Source: an uncultured Ruminococcus sp.
GTDB taxonomy: Bacteria; Bacillota; Clostridia; Oscillospirales; Ruminococcaceae
Direction of reading: 5' to 3'
Assembly (NCBI GenBank): GCA_902787825.1
Contig: CADAHS010000015.1
Coordinates: forward strand, 1 to 49,562
Length of the DNA stretch: 49,562 nucleotides
Position numbers and translations under genes: made by a program. Below the pieces are notes generated by a model. It had not been told where the DNA came from and did no database searches. It worked only from the letters and a program-made list of their open reading frames with translations. This document shows, piece after piece, positions 23,938 through 31,453 of the stretch. Numbering within the stretch: position 1 is the stretch's first letter; each line of letters starts with the position of its first letter.

Positions 23938-25686
23938 ATGGCGCAAAATGCTTTGAACACAGATGAACAGACACTGCACAGCGATATCGCCCTTGCCTTT
24001 GCAAGCGCATATGATATAATCTACCTTGTCGATTCAGAGTCGGGGCAGTTTACCCAGTTCAGCACGAGCGAGCGATTTGAAAAGCTTGGGCTGACTGAGA
24101 TGAAAAACGGCGACTTTTTTGACGTTGTGAACCAGGTCGCACAACGGGCTATACATAACGAGGACAGGCAGAAGCTGCTGAGAGTCACAAACAAACAGAC
24201 ACTGATGCAGGAGCTTGAAAAAAACGGCTCGGTAACGCTTACCTACCGACAGGTCATCAACGGAAGGGAAGAGTATATCAATCTGCTCGCACTTGTACCG
24301 GGAAACGATCTTCAGCACTTTGTCGTTGCGATCAGAAATGTCGATGCGCAGGTGAGGCGTGAGCAGGAAAAGGAACAAAAAAGCGCTATCTACAACCGCC
24401 TTGCGTTGTCGCTTGCAGGAAGGTATGAGATAATCTATGATATAGATATCCATACAGGAGAGTATATCCAGTACGATTCCGGAAGCGGCTACGGAGAGCT
24501 TGATATAAACGTTCGTGGCGAGGACTTTTTCACAAATGCCCGTGAGGATATCAAAAGCCTTATCCACCCGGACGATCTCGAAAAGATGCTGCGTGAGATA
24601 GACAGAGATTCGCTGCTTGACAGCATTGATAAAAACGGTTCATTATCACTGACCTACCGACAGCTCATTAACGGCAGCTATCAGTATGTTACGCTGCTTG
24701 CAGTACGCTCCAGAAGCGGTGATGACCACATCATCATCGGTGTTATCAACGTCGATGCGCAGCAAAGGCGTGTGATGAGCATACAGCAAAAGACAATGAC
24801 GCTCAACCGGATAATACAGGCGCTTGCAAGCCACTTTGAGGTCATTTATTGTGTGAACATCTGTACTGATGAGTACGAGCAGTATTCGGCAAGCAAAGGC
24901 TTTTCGGAGTTTAACATAGCTCAGAAGGGCAAGGATTTTTTCAACGAGTCGCTTAACAATATCCGTATATATATCTATGAAGAGGACTATCCGCTGCTTG
25001 CCTCGGCAATGCAAAAGGAGAATTTTCTTGAGTGCCTCGGAAGCAACGGTGCTTTCACCTTGAAATATCGTCTGATGCTTGACGGCAGACCCCAGTTCGT
25101 AACGCTTTTTGCTGTGAGAGCACCGGAGGATCCCGATCATGTCATCATCGCTGTGGTCAATGTCGATACTGTCACCCGCAAGGAGATCGCGATCATCGAA
25201 GCCCGTGACAACGCAATAGATATGATGAACCACGATCCGCTTACAGGACTGTACAGCAAGCACGCCTACGACGATAAGGCTGCTGAGCTTGAAAAGCAGA
25301 TATTCAACGATGCTGCTGAATTCTCGCTTATCATCATTGATGTCAACGATCTCAAAACGGTCAATGACTCTCAGGGTCATTCCGAAGGGGACAGACAGCT
25401 CAGGGCTGTTGGAATGCTTCTCAGCGAGGTGTTCAGGAACTGTCCCGTGTACCGTCTTGGCGGTGACGAGTTTGCCGTGATACTGCAAGGGCAGGATAAC
25501 GAGCATGGCGAAGAGCTTATTGCACAGCTCAGCGAAAAGAACGAACACAACAAGCTCAAAGGAAAGCTCACTCTCGCTGTGGGAATGGCGAGCTATGACC
25601 CACTCAGAGATAACGATCTCGGAGATGTCTTTGAAAGAGCCGACCGTGCAATGTATAAGCAAAAACGCAGATTAAAACAACAATGA
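23938..25686 (+). CDS. cytoplasmic diguanylate cyclase with three PAS-like sensor repeats
   Basis: 582 residues, no membrane segment. Three homologous segments of ~145 residues (1-150, 150-300, 300-440) each read: LAxxYDIIYxVDxxxGxxxQF...GxDFF...LxxxGSxTLTYRQxINGxxxYxxLLA...VxxVDAQxRR. These look like PAS-type sensors. A GGDEF domain (~430-580) follows: HDPLTGLYSKHAYD, IIDVNDLKTVNDSQGHSEGD, and the intact active-site RLGGDEFAV near residue 508, so it should make c-di-GMP from two GTP. The RxxD inhibitory site is absent (FRNCPVY upstream). GGGGGAGG before ATG at 23938. It follows the kinase/ABC operon by 92 bp and may be co-transcribed in part. Confidence 0.9.
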   Translation: MAQNALNTDEQTLHSDIALAFASAYDIIYLVDSESGQFTQFSTSERFEKLGLTEMKNGDFFDVVNQVAQRAIHNEDRQKLLRVTNKQTLMQELEKNGSVTLTYRQVINGREEYINLLALVPGNDLQHFVVAIRNVDAQVRREQEKEQKSAIYNRLALSLAGRYEIIYDIDIHTGEYIQYDSGSGYGELDINVRGEDFFTNAREDIKSLIHPDDLEKMLREIDRDSLLDSIDKNGSLSLTYRQLINGSYQYVTLLAVRSRSGDDHIIIGVINVDAQQRRVMSIQQKTMTLNRIIQALASHFEVIYCVNICTDEYEQYSASKGFSEFNIAQKGKDFFNESLNNIRIYIYEEDYPLLASAMQKENFLECLGSNGAFTLKYRLMLDGRPQFVTLFAVRAPEDPDHVIIAVVNVDTVTRKEIAIIEARDNAIDMMNHDPLTGLYSKHAYDDKAAELEKQIFNDAAEFSLIIIDVNDLKTVNDSQGHSEGDRQLRAVGMLLSEVFRNCPVYRLGGDEFAVILQGQDNEHGEELIAQLSEKNEHNKLKGKLTLAVGMASYDPLRDNDLGDVFERADRAMYKQKRRLKQQ

Positions 25687-25839
25687 TAACTAAGGGCTGT
25701 TGCGTTGGCGATAGCCCTTGAGCATTTGTGGCAAATGCACAAATCCCCAGTTGACGGTTTGTGCAAGTCTACAAACTTGAAAATATTTTGCACACTTTTT
25801 GCACTCCCGATCGTTCTATATAATAGAGGGGGAGTTTTT

Positions 25840-26322
25840 ATGGCAAAATGCACTTTCGTCAGAGCAGTAAGAACAGGTTCGTTAACAATAATAATATGCT
25901 TCCTCGCAGTTTTGCTCGTGCTCGCAGGTGTGGGCTTATACACCGAATACTGCGGCAGTCCGCTTGACTGGAAAGATGCACAGCTAAGCCTCGGGGAGTC
26001 GGAAAGATTTACCGAACAGGAAAGGGCAGAGGCGTTGTCTGCAACGCTGGAGTATATGATGGACAATTTCACAGACTGTAAGCTGCTGAAGCTGTCCTGC
26101 GGCAAATACGATCACCCGAAATATGATGAGGAGCTTGAATATGTCAATGATCTCGGCTCGCATCACGGCAAGCATTATACCAAATGGATAAGGACCTGGG
26201 GCACTGTGGAGCATCTGAAAGATAACGGTGCGGGAAGGCGAAAAGGTGAGCAGTGGGAATACTATTTCTACGTTGCCAGTGAGCAGGACGGCAAGTGGGA
26301 AGTCGTTACATTCGGATATTGA
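25840..26322 (+). CDS. small single-pass membrane protein, unknown function
   Basis: 160 residues from ATG at 25840, chosen for GGGGGAG seven bases upstream; a longer frame to 25705 has no ribosome site. One hydrophobic segment (TIIICFLAVLLVLAGVGLY, ~20-38) anchors it, with a ~120-residue outer domain. Features there: SERFTEQERAEALSATLEYMMDNFTDCKLLKLSCGKYDHP, and a C-terminal GEQWEYYFYVASEQDGKWEVVTFGY that looks like an SH3-like or NTF2-like beta strand pair. A similar ending strand pattern occurs in the third gene of this group. TATAAT at 25819-25824 is a good -10, but a matching -35 is weak. Probably first gene of a three-gene unit. Confidence 0.7.
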   Translation: MAKCTFVRAVRTGSLTIIICFLAVLLVLAGVGLYTEYCGSPLDWKDAQLSLGESERFTEQERAEALSATLEYMMDNFTDCKLLKLSCGKYDHPKYDEELEYVNDLGSHHGKHYTKWIRTWGTVEHLKDNGAGRRKGEQWEYYFYVASEQDGKWEVVTFGY

Positions 26323-26343
26323 TATATTAAGGGGAGAGAGAAT

Positions 26344-27651
26344 ATGAAAAAACTTATCGCATTTATCACAGCACTTACAATGGTATTTATGACCGCCTGC
26401 TCGGGGAGCACTGAGGGCGACAGTTCAAAAACGGCTTTACCCACTGCGGACGACACATCAAGCGTTTCAGAAACAACAACGACAACAACGACTTCGTCAA
26501 TGACAACAACGACCACGCAGACCACGGCTTATCCCCAAACAACGACCTCTGCCGTAACGTCGGATACCTCAGCTGCCGATACCCTGAGTTCCAACTCTGT
26601 AACGGTGAAAAAAAGCGACTATGCAGACCGGCTTTTTGCCGAAAGATCAGGAAATGACCTTATGGATACTCTTGAGCTGTTTAAAAAGTATCTCATAGAG
26701 ATCGTGGAGAAATCGGGCAAACCTGTTACGGATACCGACAAGGACGGGATACCAGACGTTCTTGAAGCACAGGCGCAGACCGACCCCGAAAAAGCTGATA
26801 CCGACGGCGACGGGCTGGACGACCTGGTGGAGCTTGTTTTAACAAGGACCGACCCGACAAACCCGATGACTGACGGCAAGACGAACGATGCCAAGGCGGA
26901 CAGCGACAAGGACGGGCTTTCCAACGAAAGAGAGATCGCACTGAAAATATCTCCTGCAAATCCCGACACGGATTCTGACGGGCTCAATGACGGTGATGAG
27001 GTGAACAAGTATCATACCGACCCTTTGAAAAGCGATACCGACGGCGACACGATCAATGACGGCGACGAGGCTGAGCTGGGCACAGATCCTCTGCACCCTG
27101 TTACCAACGGAATTGCCGATAACAAGCATTACATAAAGCAGACTATCCCCGAGGATTCGGAGGCACTTAGGATGGTGAACAAATTCGGGGAGTCCCCATA
27201 TAAGGTGTCGCTTGAATATGAAGCTGTCGGAAGTGCAAAGCGCTATATACTCGTTTCGACAAGCCGCCATGCTGCGGTTACAAATTATATGAAAGATGTC
27301 GTTGTCGGCAGCGGAGTAGAGATAAGCTCATACGGCGATTTCAAGTCGAAAAACGGTGTGATAAAGTTCAGGATCGACAAGGACTATATAAATAAGAATC
27401 TCAAAGGCAAGAAGCTTGCCAACGGTGCTGACGGGATAAAAAGGCTTGCGATCTATGCAGTCCCGGATTATATCGGGCTTGAACGCATCAAAACGCAGTA
27501 TGACGAGGCGAACGGCATAGTCTATGCACAGATGAACGGCATAACTGATTTTGCGCTTGTCGATGAGTATCTTTACGCAGAAAGGATCGTAAAGTCCGCA
27601 GAGGAATATCAGAAGTATATGGATCAACAGAAGAAAAATACCGTTTCATGA
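26344..27651 (+). CDS. lipoprotein with thrombospondin type 3 calcium-binding repeats
   Basis: 435 residues. Signal peptide ending in lipobox FMTACS (lipidated Cys ~19), then a Ser/Thr-rich linker (~20-90) that would span the wall. Residues ~130-255 hold six to seven acidic repeats of the form DTDKDGIPDVLEA, DTDGDGLDDLVE, DSDKDGLSNERE, DTDSDGLNDGDE, DTDGDTINDGDE: TSP3/EF-hand-like calcium loops. The C-terminal ~170 residues form a domain (SLEYEAVGSAKRYILVSTS... GVIKFRIDKDYIN...LAIYAVPDYIGL) that I do not recognise but is beta-rich. It should sit on the outer membrane face and be stiffened by Ca2+. Starts 21 bp after the upstream gene, overlaps the next by ATGA. Confidence 0.85.
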   Translation: MKKLIAFITALTMVFMTACSGSTEGDSSKTALPTADDTSSVSETTTTTTTSSMTTTTTQTTAYPQTTTSAVTSDTSAADTLSSNSVTVKKSDYADRLFAERSGNDLMDTLELFKKYLIEIVEKSGKPVTDTDKDGIPDVLEAQAQTDPEKADTDGDGLDDLVELVLTRTDPTNPMTDGKTNDAKADSDKDGLSNEREIALKISPANPDTDSDGLNDGDEVNKYHTDPLKSDTDGDTINDGDEAELGTDPLHPVTNGIADNKHYIKQTIPEDSEALRMVNKFGESPYKVSLEYEAVGSAKRYILVSTSRHAAVTNYMKDVVVGSGVEISSYGDFKSKNGVIKFRIDKDYINKNLKGKKLANGADGIKRLAIYAVPDYIGLERIKTQYDEANGIVYAQMNGITDFALVDEYLYAERIVKSAEEYQKYMDQQKKNTVS

Positions 27652-28202
27652 ACAGGAAACAAAACATGAAAAAGAAACTTAATAAGCAATATATCGTTCC
27701 TGCTGTTATCGGTGCGGTGATCGTCTTGGTGCCGCTGACGCTTTTTATAGCATACAAGCTTCGTTTTCAGTATATCAAAAACTGCTTTTATTCAAACGAG
27801 CAGGCTTTTGAAAGGCTTGTCGAGCTTTCGAGAAAGCATCGTCCCGATGGCGGCGGACAGCAGATCATAAGGATAGACGAACAAAGCGGCGGCGATGAGA
27901 TATCACAAATCCTCGGAGATCTGCGGGAGAAATATCAAAAGGACAGCGATCTGTCTGTTTTCTCGCGGATCAGATCATGCTTTGACAAAGACGGGAATAT
28001 GGCTCTGAGCATTACCGTCAGCAGCAAAAGGCTTGCCGGCAGAGATGGTATAAATTCTCCCGATGTACGCTGCGGTGTGCTTGTGTATATCGATGAGGGA
28101 TTTGACTTTGCGTCAACGGACACACTTCACCTTCCGCCGGAAGATGACACGCCCTTTCACGGCAGCTGGCATACATGGTCTTATGATACCTATTCGGGCT
28201 GA
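27648..28202 (+). CDS. single-pass membrane protein, unknown function
   Basis: 184 residues if started at the ATG overlapping the lipoprotein stop (ATGA), or 178 from ATG at 27666, which has AGGA eight bases upstream; both are possible. One hydrophobic segment (YIVPAVIGAVIVLVPLTLFIAYKL, ~15-38) and a ~140-residue outer domain with DLSVFSRIRSCFDKDGNMALSITVSS and a His/Trp-rich end (PFHGSWHTWSYDTYSG). Not recognised. Translational coupling to the lipoprotein suggests they work together at the cell surface. Confidence 0.7.
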   Translation: MNRKQNMKKKLNKQYIVPAVIGAVIVLVPLTLFIAYKLRFQYIKNCFYSNEQAFERLVELSRKHRPDGGGQQIIRIDEQSGGDEISQILGDLREKYQKDSDLSVFSRIRSCFDKDGNMALSITVSSKRLAGRDGINSPDVRCGVLVYIDEGFDFASTDTLHLPPEDDTPFHGSWHTWSYDTYSG

Positions 28203-28218
28203 AAAATTTTTACCCCCC

Positions 28219-28247
28219 TTGACAAATCAAAAAAGCTGTGTTATACT
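28219..28247 (+). promoter_or_regulatory. sigma-A promoter of the ABC-F leader
   Basis: TTGACA, 17-bp spacer ending CTGTGT, TATACT. The transcript then runs ~280 nt before the ABC-F start codon. Confidence 0.9.
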
Positions 28248-28273
28248 ACGCTCAGCAAATACCGCAAAAAGCA

Positions 28274-28300
28274 ATGAGAGGTGTCAGGATGAGAAGATAA
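28274..28300 (+). CDS. ABC-F leader peptide (MRGVRMRR, or MRR)
   Basis: A tiny frame near the 5' end of the leader. From the first ATG it reads MRGVRMRR-stop. The internal ATG at 28289 has AGAGG seven bases upstream and gives MRR-stop. Leader peptides with a basic-X-basic motif such as R-M-R stall macrolide-bound ribosomes in other resistance leaders. Stalling here would change pairing of GAGAGG (28276-28281) and the following stem. Coding status is inferred from position and context. Confidence 0.55.
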   Translation: MRGVRMRR

Positions 28301-28301
28301 T

Positions 28302-28381
28302 CAACTTTTGAAAACATGAAGCGATAACAGCTGCGTATGGGCGTGCTGCGCCTGTACATTATTTCATGTTGCCAAAAGTGG
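28302..28381 (+). promoter_or_regulatory. large leader stem upstream of ABC-F, candidate switch structure
   Basis: Bases 28302-28320 pair with 28363-28381 over 19 positions with three mismatches (CATGAA/TTCATG and CTTTTG/CAAAAG cores). Its 3' arm runs into the first base pairs of the terminator at 28380-28410, so the two structures compete slightly. It begins just after the leader-peptide stop, where a stalled ribosome would disturb it. Confidence 0.6.
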
Positions 28382-28410
28382 ATTATGTTCTTCATAACCT
28401 CTCTTTTTTT
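28380..28410 (+). terminator. attenuator terminator 1 in the ABC-F leader
   Basis: GG-A-TTATG, loop TTCTT, CATAACC, then TCTCTTTTTTT. CCTCTC (28398-28403) can alternatively pair with GAGAGG (28276-28281) at the leader peptide's ribosome site. Confidence 0.7.
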
Positions 28411-28475
28411 GTGCATACATTTTCTTTTTGCGGCTTTTTGCCGATTTCTCCCGATGAGGTTATAGGTGCATATCG

Positions 28476-28501
28476 ACTGTTCGGCAACGGACAGTTTTTT
28501 T
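28476..28501 (+). terminator. attenuator terminator 2 in the ABC-F leader
   Basis: ACTGTTCG, GCAA tetraloop, CGGACAGT (one G-T pair), followed by seven T. It lies 35 bp before the ABC-F start codon. AACTGTCG at 28511-28518 could compete for the 3' arm's partner. Confidence 0.75.
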
Positions 28502-28536
28502 GTTTGCAGAAACTGTCGCAAAGGAGGAATGTATTT

Positions 28537-30060
28537 ATGTCACAGATAAGTGTGAACGCCCTCACTTTTAACTACGAGGGCAGCTTTGATAATATTTTTG
28601 AGAACGTATCGTTCAGCCTGGATACCAACTGGAAGCTTGGATTCATAGGCAGAAACGGCAAGGGCAAGACAACATTTCTGGATCTGCTTATGGGAAAGTA
28701 CGACTACAAAGGCTCTATCAGCACAAGCGCAAGGTTTGAATACTTTCCGTATCGTTTGTCGCAGCAGCAGTACGCTCAGTGCGCCGGGGAGTTTCTGGAC
28801 GAAATAAAGCCGGGCTGTGAGAGCTGGCGGGTGATGAGTGAGCTTGCACAGCTCGGTGAACAGGCGGATATACTGTTCCGCCCGTTTGCAGCGCTTAGTC
28901 CCGGTGAGCAGACAAAGGTGCTGTTAGCGGTGCTTTTTTCGGGGGAAAACGAGTTTCTGCTCATCGACGAGCCGACCAATCACCTTGACAACGATGCAAG
29001 AATGAAGGTCAGGGAGTATCTTTCCGGCAAGAAGGGATTTATCCTTGTTTCGCATGACAGAGATCTTCTTGATGCCTGCACGGATCATGTGCTGGTGCTC
29101 AACCGAAAGAGCATTGAGGTGCAAAGCGGAAGCTTTTCGAGCTGGTGGGAGAATAAGCAGCGTAAGGACTCTTTTGCGCTTGCCGAAAACGAAAAGCACC
29201 GCAGAGAGATCAAAAAGCTGCGGCAGGCTGCATCACGCACTGCAAGCTGGGCAGAAAAAAGCGAAAGCAGCAAGATCGGCTTTGACCCTGTAAAGGAGCA
29301 CGACCGCTGCATCAGCGCACGCTCTTTCATTGGCGCAAAGACCAAAAAGATGCAAAGCCGTGTCAAGCAGATGCAAAAGCGTATCGACAGGGAGATAGAG
29401 CAAAAGGAGGGGCTGCTTTGTGATCTTGAAAAGACTGACGAGCTGAAGCTCACCACTCTTACTCATCACAAGAATACTCTTGTGAATATTCGTGAGCTGT
29501 CCGTAGGATACGAGGGCTTGAATGGCTTTGTGATAAACGGGCTTTCACTTGAAGTTAAAAAAAGTGACCGCATAGCGCTGCACGGCGGAAACGGCTGCGG
29601 AAAATCCACGCTGATAAAAGCGATACTTCAAAGCTGCGGACAGAGCGATTTTCCCGGACTGATAAAGCAGGGAACACTTGAAGCTGCCTGCGGGCTTATC
29701 GTATCCTATATCTCTCAGGACACCTCGCACCTCAGGGGCAGCATAGCGCAGCTTTGCGAACAAAACGGTCTTGAAATGAGCCTGCTTTGCTCGGTGCTGC
29801 GAAGGCTCGGGCTTGAAAGAGTCCAGTTTGAAAAGGACATCAGCGATTATTCTCAGGGTCAGAAAAAGAAGGTGCTGATCGCATCGAGCCTGATAACACC
29901 TGCGCATCTGTACATCTGGGACGAGCCGCTGAACTATATCGACATCTTTTCGAGAATGCAGATAGAAAAGCTTCTGCTTGAATATCAGCCGACAATGCTG
30001 TTCGTTGAGCACGATGCGGTGTTTCGGGAAAAGATAGCGACACAAGTAGTCGGGCTGTAA
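28537..30060 (+). CDS. ABC-F ribosome-protection ATPase (Lsa/Vga-like)
   Basis: 507 residues. The open frame extends upstream, but AAGGAGG ten bases before ATG at 28537 and the leader structures fix this start. Two ATPase domains without membrane segments. First: Walker A GRNGKGKTT, signature LSPGEQTK, Walker B FLLIDEPTNHLD. Second: Walker A GGNGCGKST, signature YSQGQKKKV, Walker B LYIWDEPLNYID. A long charged linker (~185-300, NEKHRREIKKLRQAASRT...) between them is the interdomain arm that reaches the ribosomal P-site and peptidyl-transferase centre. MSQISVNALTFNYEG at the N terminus resembles Lsa-type proteins, giving lincosamide, streptogramin A and pleuromutilin resistance. The attenuator leader supports drug-inducible expression. 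Exact drug range unknown. Confidence 0.88.
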   Translation: MSQISVNALTFNYEGSFDNIFENVSFSLDTNWKLGFIGRNGKGKTTFLDLLMGKYDYKGSISTSARFEYFPYRLSQQQYAQCAGEFLDEIKPGCESWRVMSELAQLGEQADILFRPFAALSPGEQTKVLLAVLFSGENEFLLIDEPTNHLDNDARMKVREYLSGKKGFILVSHDRDLLDACTDHVLVLNRKSIEVQSGSFSSWWENKQRKDSFALAENEKHRREIKKLRQAASRTASWAEKSESSKIGFDPVKEHDRCISARSFIGAKTKKMQSRVKQMQKRIDREIEQKEGLLCDLEKTDELKLTTLTHHKNTLVNIRELSVGYEGLNGFVINGLSLEVKKSDRIALHGGNGCGKSTLIKAILQSCGQSDFPGLIKQGTLEAACGLIVSYISQDTSHLRGSIAQLCEQNGLEMSLLCSVLRRLGLERVQFEKDISDYSQGQKKKVLIASSLITPAHLYIWDEPLNYIDIFSRMQIEKLLLEYQPTMLFVEHDAVFREKIATQVVGL

Positions 30061-30063
30061 AAA

Positions 30064-30100
30064 AGGCGGCATCTGCAATTCTTTTTGCAAATGCCGCTTT
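30064..30100. terminator. bidirectional terminator between ABC-F and XRE genes
   Basis: Stem GCGGCATCTGCAA (30066-30078) with TTGCAAATGCCGC (30085-30097), one mismatch; A-run on one side and TTT on the other. The genes converge here. Confidence 0.8.
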
Positions 30101-30102
30101 AG

Positions 30103-30681
30103 CTATTTAAGTGTGTAAAAACGCTTGAACCTGTTGCTGCCGATGATAAACTTTTTGTCGGTGATCCGGTGCGAAAGCTCTGTGGTGTTGATAAACTCAT
30201 TGGTCACGCAGACAAGATACTGCTTGATGTTTGTTTCAACGAGATAATACGGGTCGTTGCTGTTGATCTGGTCAACAGCTTCAAAAACGCCGAACGACGG
30301 CATTGCTGTCAATTCGAGCAAGCTTTCGAGCTTGGTGTTTTTCCTGCTGCGAATAAGTGCGTATATCTGTACTGCCTGCGGGAATTTTGCCAGCACCGCA
30401 GCGTCTTGTTTTGAGCGAGCCTTGCCTGTCTTTTCAAAGCTTTCAAGGTCTATCGGCTCACGCAGACTGTTTATTGAAAGCTTTTGTCCCTCATCAAGCA
30501 GATGGTCAACAGATACGTTCAATAAGCCGGCGATCGCTTTGAGGTTGTCTATATCCGGCATTCCGCTGCCTGCCTCCCACTTTGCCACCGCACTTCTTGA
30601 AACGCTCAGCTTGTCTGCCAGTTCCTGCTGGGAAAAGCCTGCCTGCTGCCTTGCGCTTTTCAGTTTTTCTGCAAATGTCAT
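30103..30681 (-). CDS. XRE family transcriptional regulator
   Basis: 192 residues. Residues 1-65 are an XRE helix-turn-helix (FAEKLKSARQQAGFSQQELADKL, SRSAVAKWEAGSGMPDIDNLKAIAGLLNVSVDHLL). The remaining ~125 residues (SLREPIDLESFEKTGKARSKQDAAVLAKFPQAVQIYALI..., ending IIGSNRFKRFYTLK) have no membrane segment and are not recognised; they may be a sensor or dimer domain. AAGGAGG nine bases before ATG at 30681. Convergent with the ABC-F gene and not obviously related to it. Target unknown. Confidence 0.85.
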   Translation of the reverse strand: MTFAEKLKSARQQAGFSQQELADKLSVSRSAVAKWEAGSGMPDIDNLKAIAGLLNVSVDHLLDEGQKLSINSLREPIDLESFEKTGKARSKQDAAVLAKFPQAVQIYALIRSRKNTKLESLLELTAMPSFGVFEAVDQINSNDPYYLVETNIKQYLVCVTNEFINTTELSHRITDKKFIIGSNRFKRFYTLK

Positions 30682-30712
30682 AATGCTGACCTCCTTTGCT
30701 TTCTATGTCCTG

Positions 30713-30742
30713 ATTATAGCACACACCGTACAAAGAATGCAA
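30713..30742 (-). promoter_or_regulatory. promoter of the XRE gene
   Basis: Minus strand TTGCAT (30742-30737), 18-bp spacer ending GTGTGC, TATAAT (30718-30713). Confidence 0.7.
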
Positions 30743-30899
30743 GGGAATATCCGAAACATCACTGTTACTTTGCGTAACACTGCGCAGATACGCAGCTTTA
30801 GAGCCTTTATGTTCTAACGCAGCGGCTGCCTGACTTTGTGAAAACTGATGAGATGAGCTGTGCATTGTGCATAAAAATATACAATCATTTACCGCTTTA

Positions 30900-30928
30900 T
30901 TGACAAAAAGGACAAGCTGTATTATAAT
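30900..30928 (+). promoter_or_regulatory. sigma-A promoter of the YegP-like gene
   Basis: TTGACA, 17-bp spacer, TATAAT: full consensus hexamers. Confidence 0.9.
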
Positions 30929-30965
30929 ATATAGTATAATTTATAATGAAAGCGAGGTCATTTCA

Positions 30966-31340
30966 ATGGGAAAATTTGTTGTTAAGAAAACTGCCACAGG
31001 CTATACCTGGTCGCTCAAGGCGAGCAACGGCGAGGTCATCTGCATCGGCGGAGAGGTGTTTACCACGCTTGATTCCGCAAAGAACGGCTGTGCAAGTGTA
31101 GCAAAGAACGCACCTGCTGCAAACATCGAAGATCAGACCACAGAGGGTTTTGAGACCGCCAAGTGCCCTAAATTCGAGATGTATACCGACAAAAAGGGCG
31201 AAACACGCTTCCGCCTTAAAGCAACTAACGGACAGGTCATCGCAGCAAGCGAAGGCTACACCGCAAAGGCATCATGCAAAAACGGCATTGAAAGCGTCAG
31301 AAAGAATGCAGCCGAAGCTCCCGTTGAAGTGCAGGAGTGA
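30966..31340 (+). CDS. YegP-like protein with two DUF1508 repeats
   Basis: 124 residues from ATG at 30966 (GAGG eleven bases upstream; the promoter lies inside the longer frame, ruling that out). Two copies of the ~50-residue DUF1508 (UPF0339) repeat: KFVVKKTATGYTWSLKASNGEVIC...SAKNGCASVAKNA and KFEMYTDKKGETRFRLKATNGQVIA...SCKNGIESVRKNA. Each gives a small beta-sheet plus helix fold. Members such as E. coli YegP are usually duplicated like this one; their role is not established. Soluble, monocistronic with its own terminator and strong promoter. Confidence 0.9.
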   Translation: MGKFVVKKTATGYTWSLKASNGEVICIGGEVFTTLDSAKNGCASVAKNAPAANIEDQTTEGFETAKCPKFEMYTDKKGETRFRLKATNGQVIAASEGYTAKASCKNGIESVRKNAAEAPVEVQE

Positions 31341-31379
31341 CAGTGCGTATCGCAGAAGTCTTTTAAACAGATCAGAAAT

Positions 31380-31410
31380 GGAGAAGCTGTTTGCGGCTTC
31401 TCCGTTTTTT
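31380..31410 (+). terminator. intrinsic terminator of the YegP-like gene
   Basis: GGAGAAGC (31380-31387), eight-base loop, GCTTCTCC (31396-31403), G, six T. Confidence 0.85.
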
Positions 31411-31453
31411 CGGAAAAGCCCACGGCATGATACGATATCATAAAAGGAAACAT

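Noticed and set aside
24646-25662. A 338-codon open frame on the minus strand.
   Set aside because: Antisense to the GGDEF gene; no ribosome site or recognisable domain.
28454-28465. A second mini-ORF (ATG AGG TTA TAG, MRL) in the ABC-F leader.
   Set aside because: No ribosome site upstream; likely chance.
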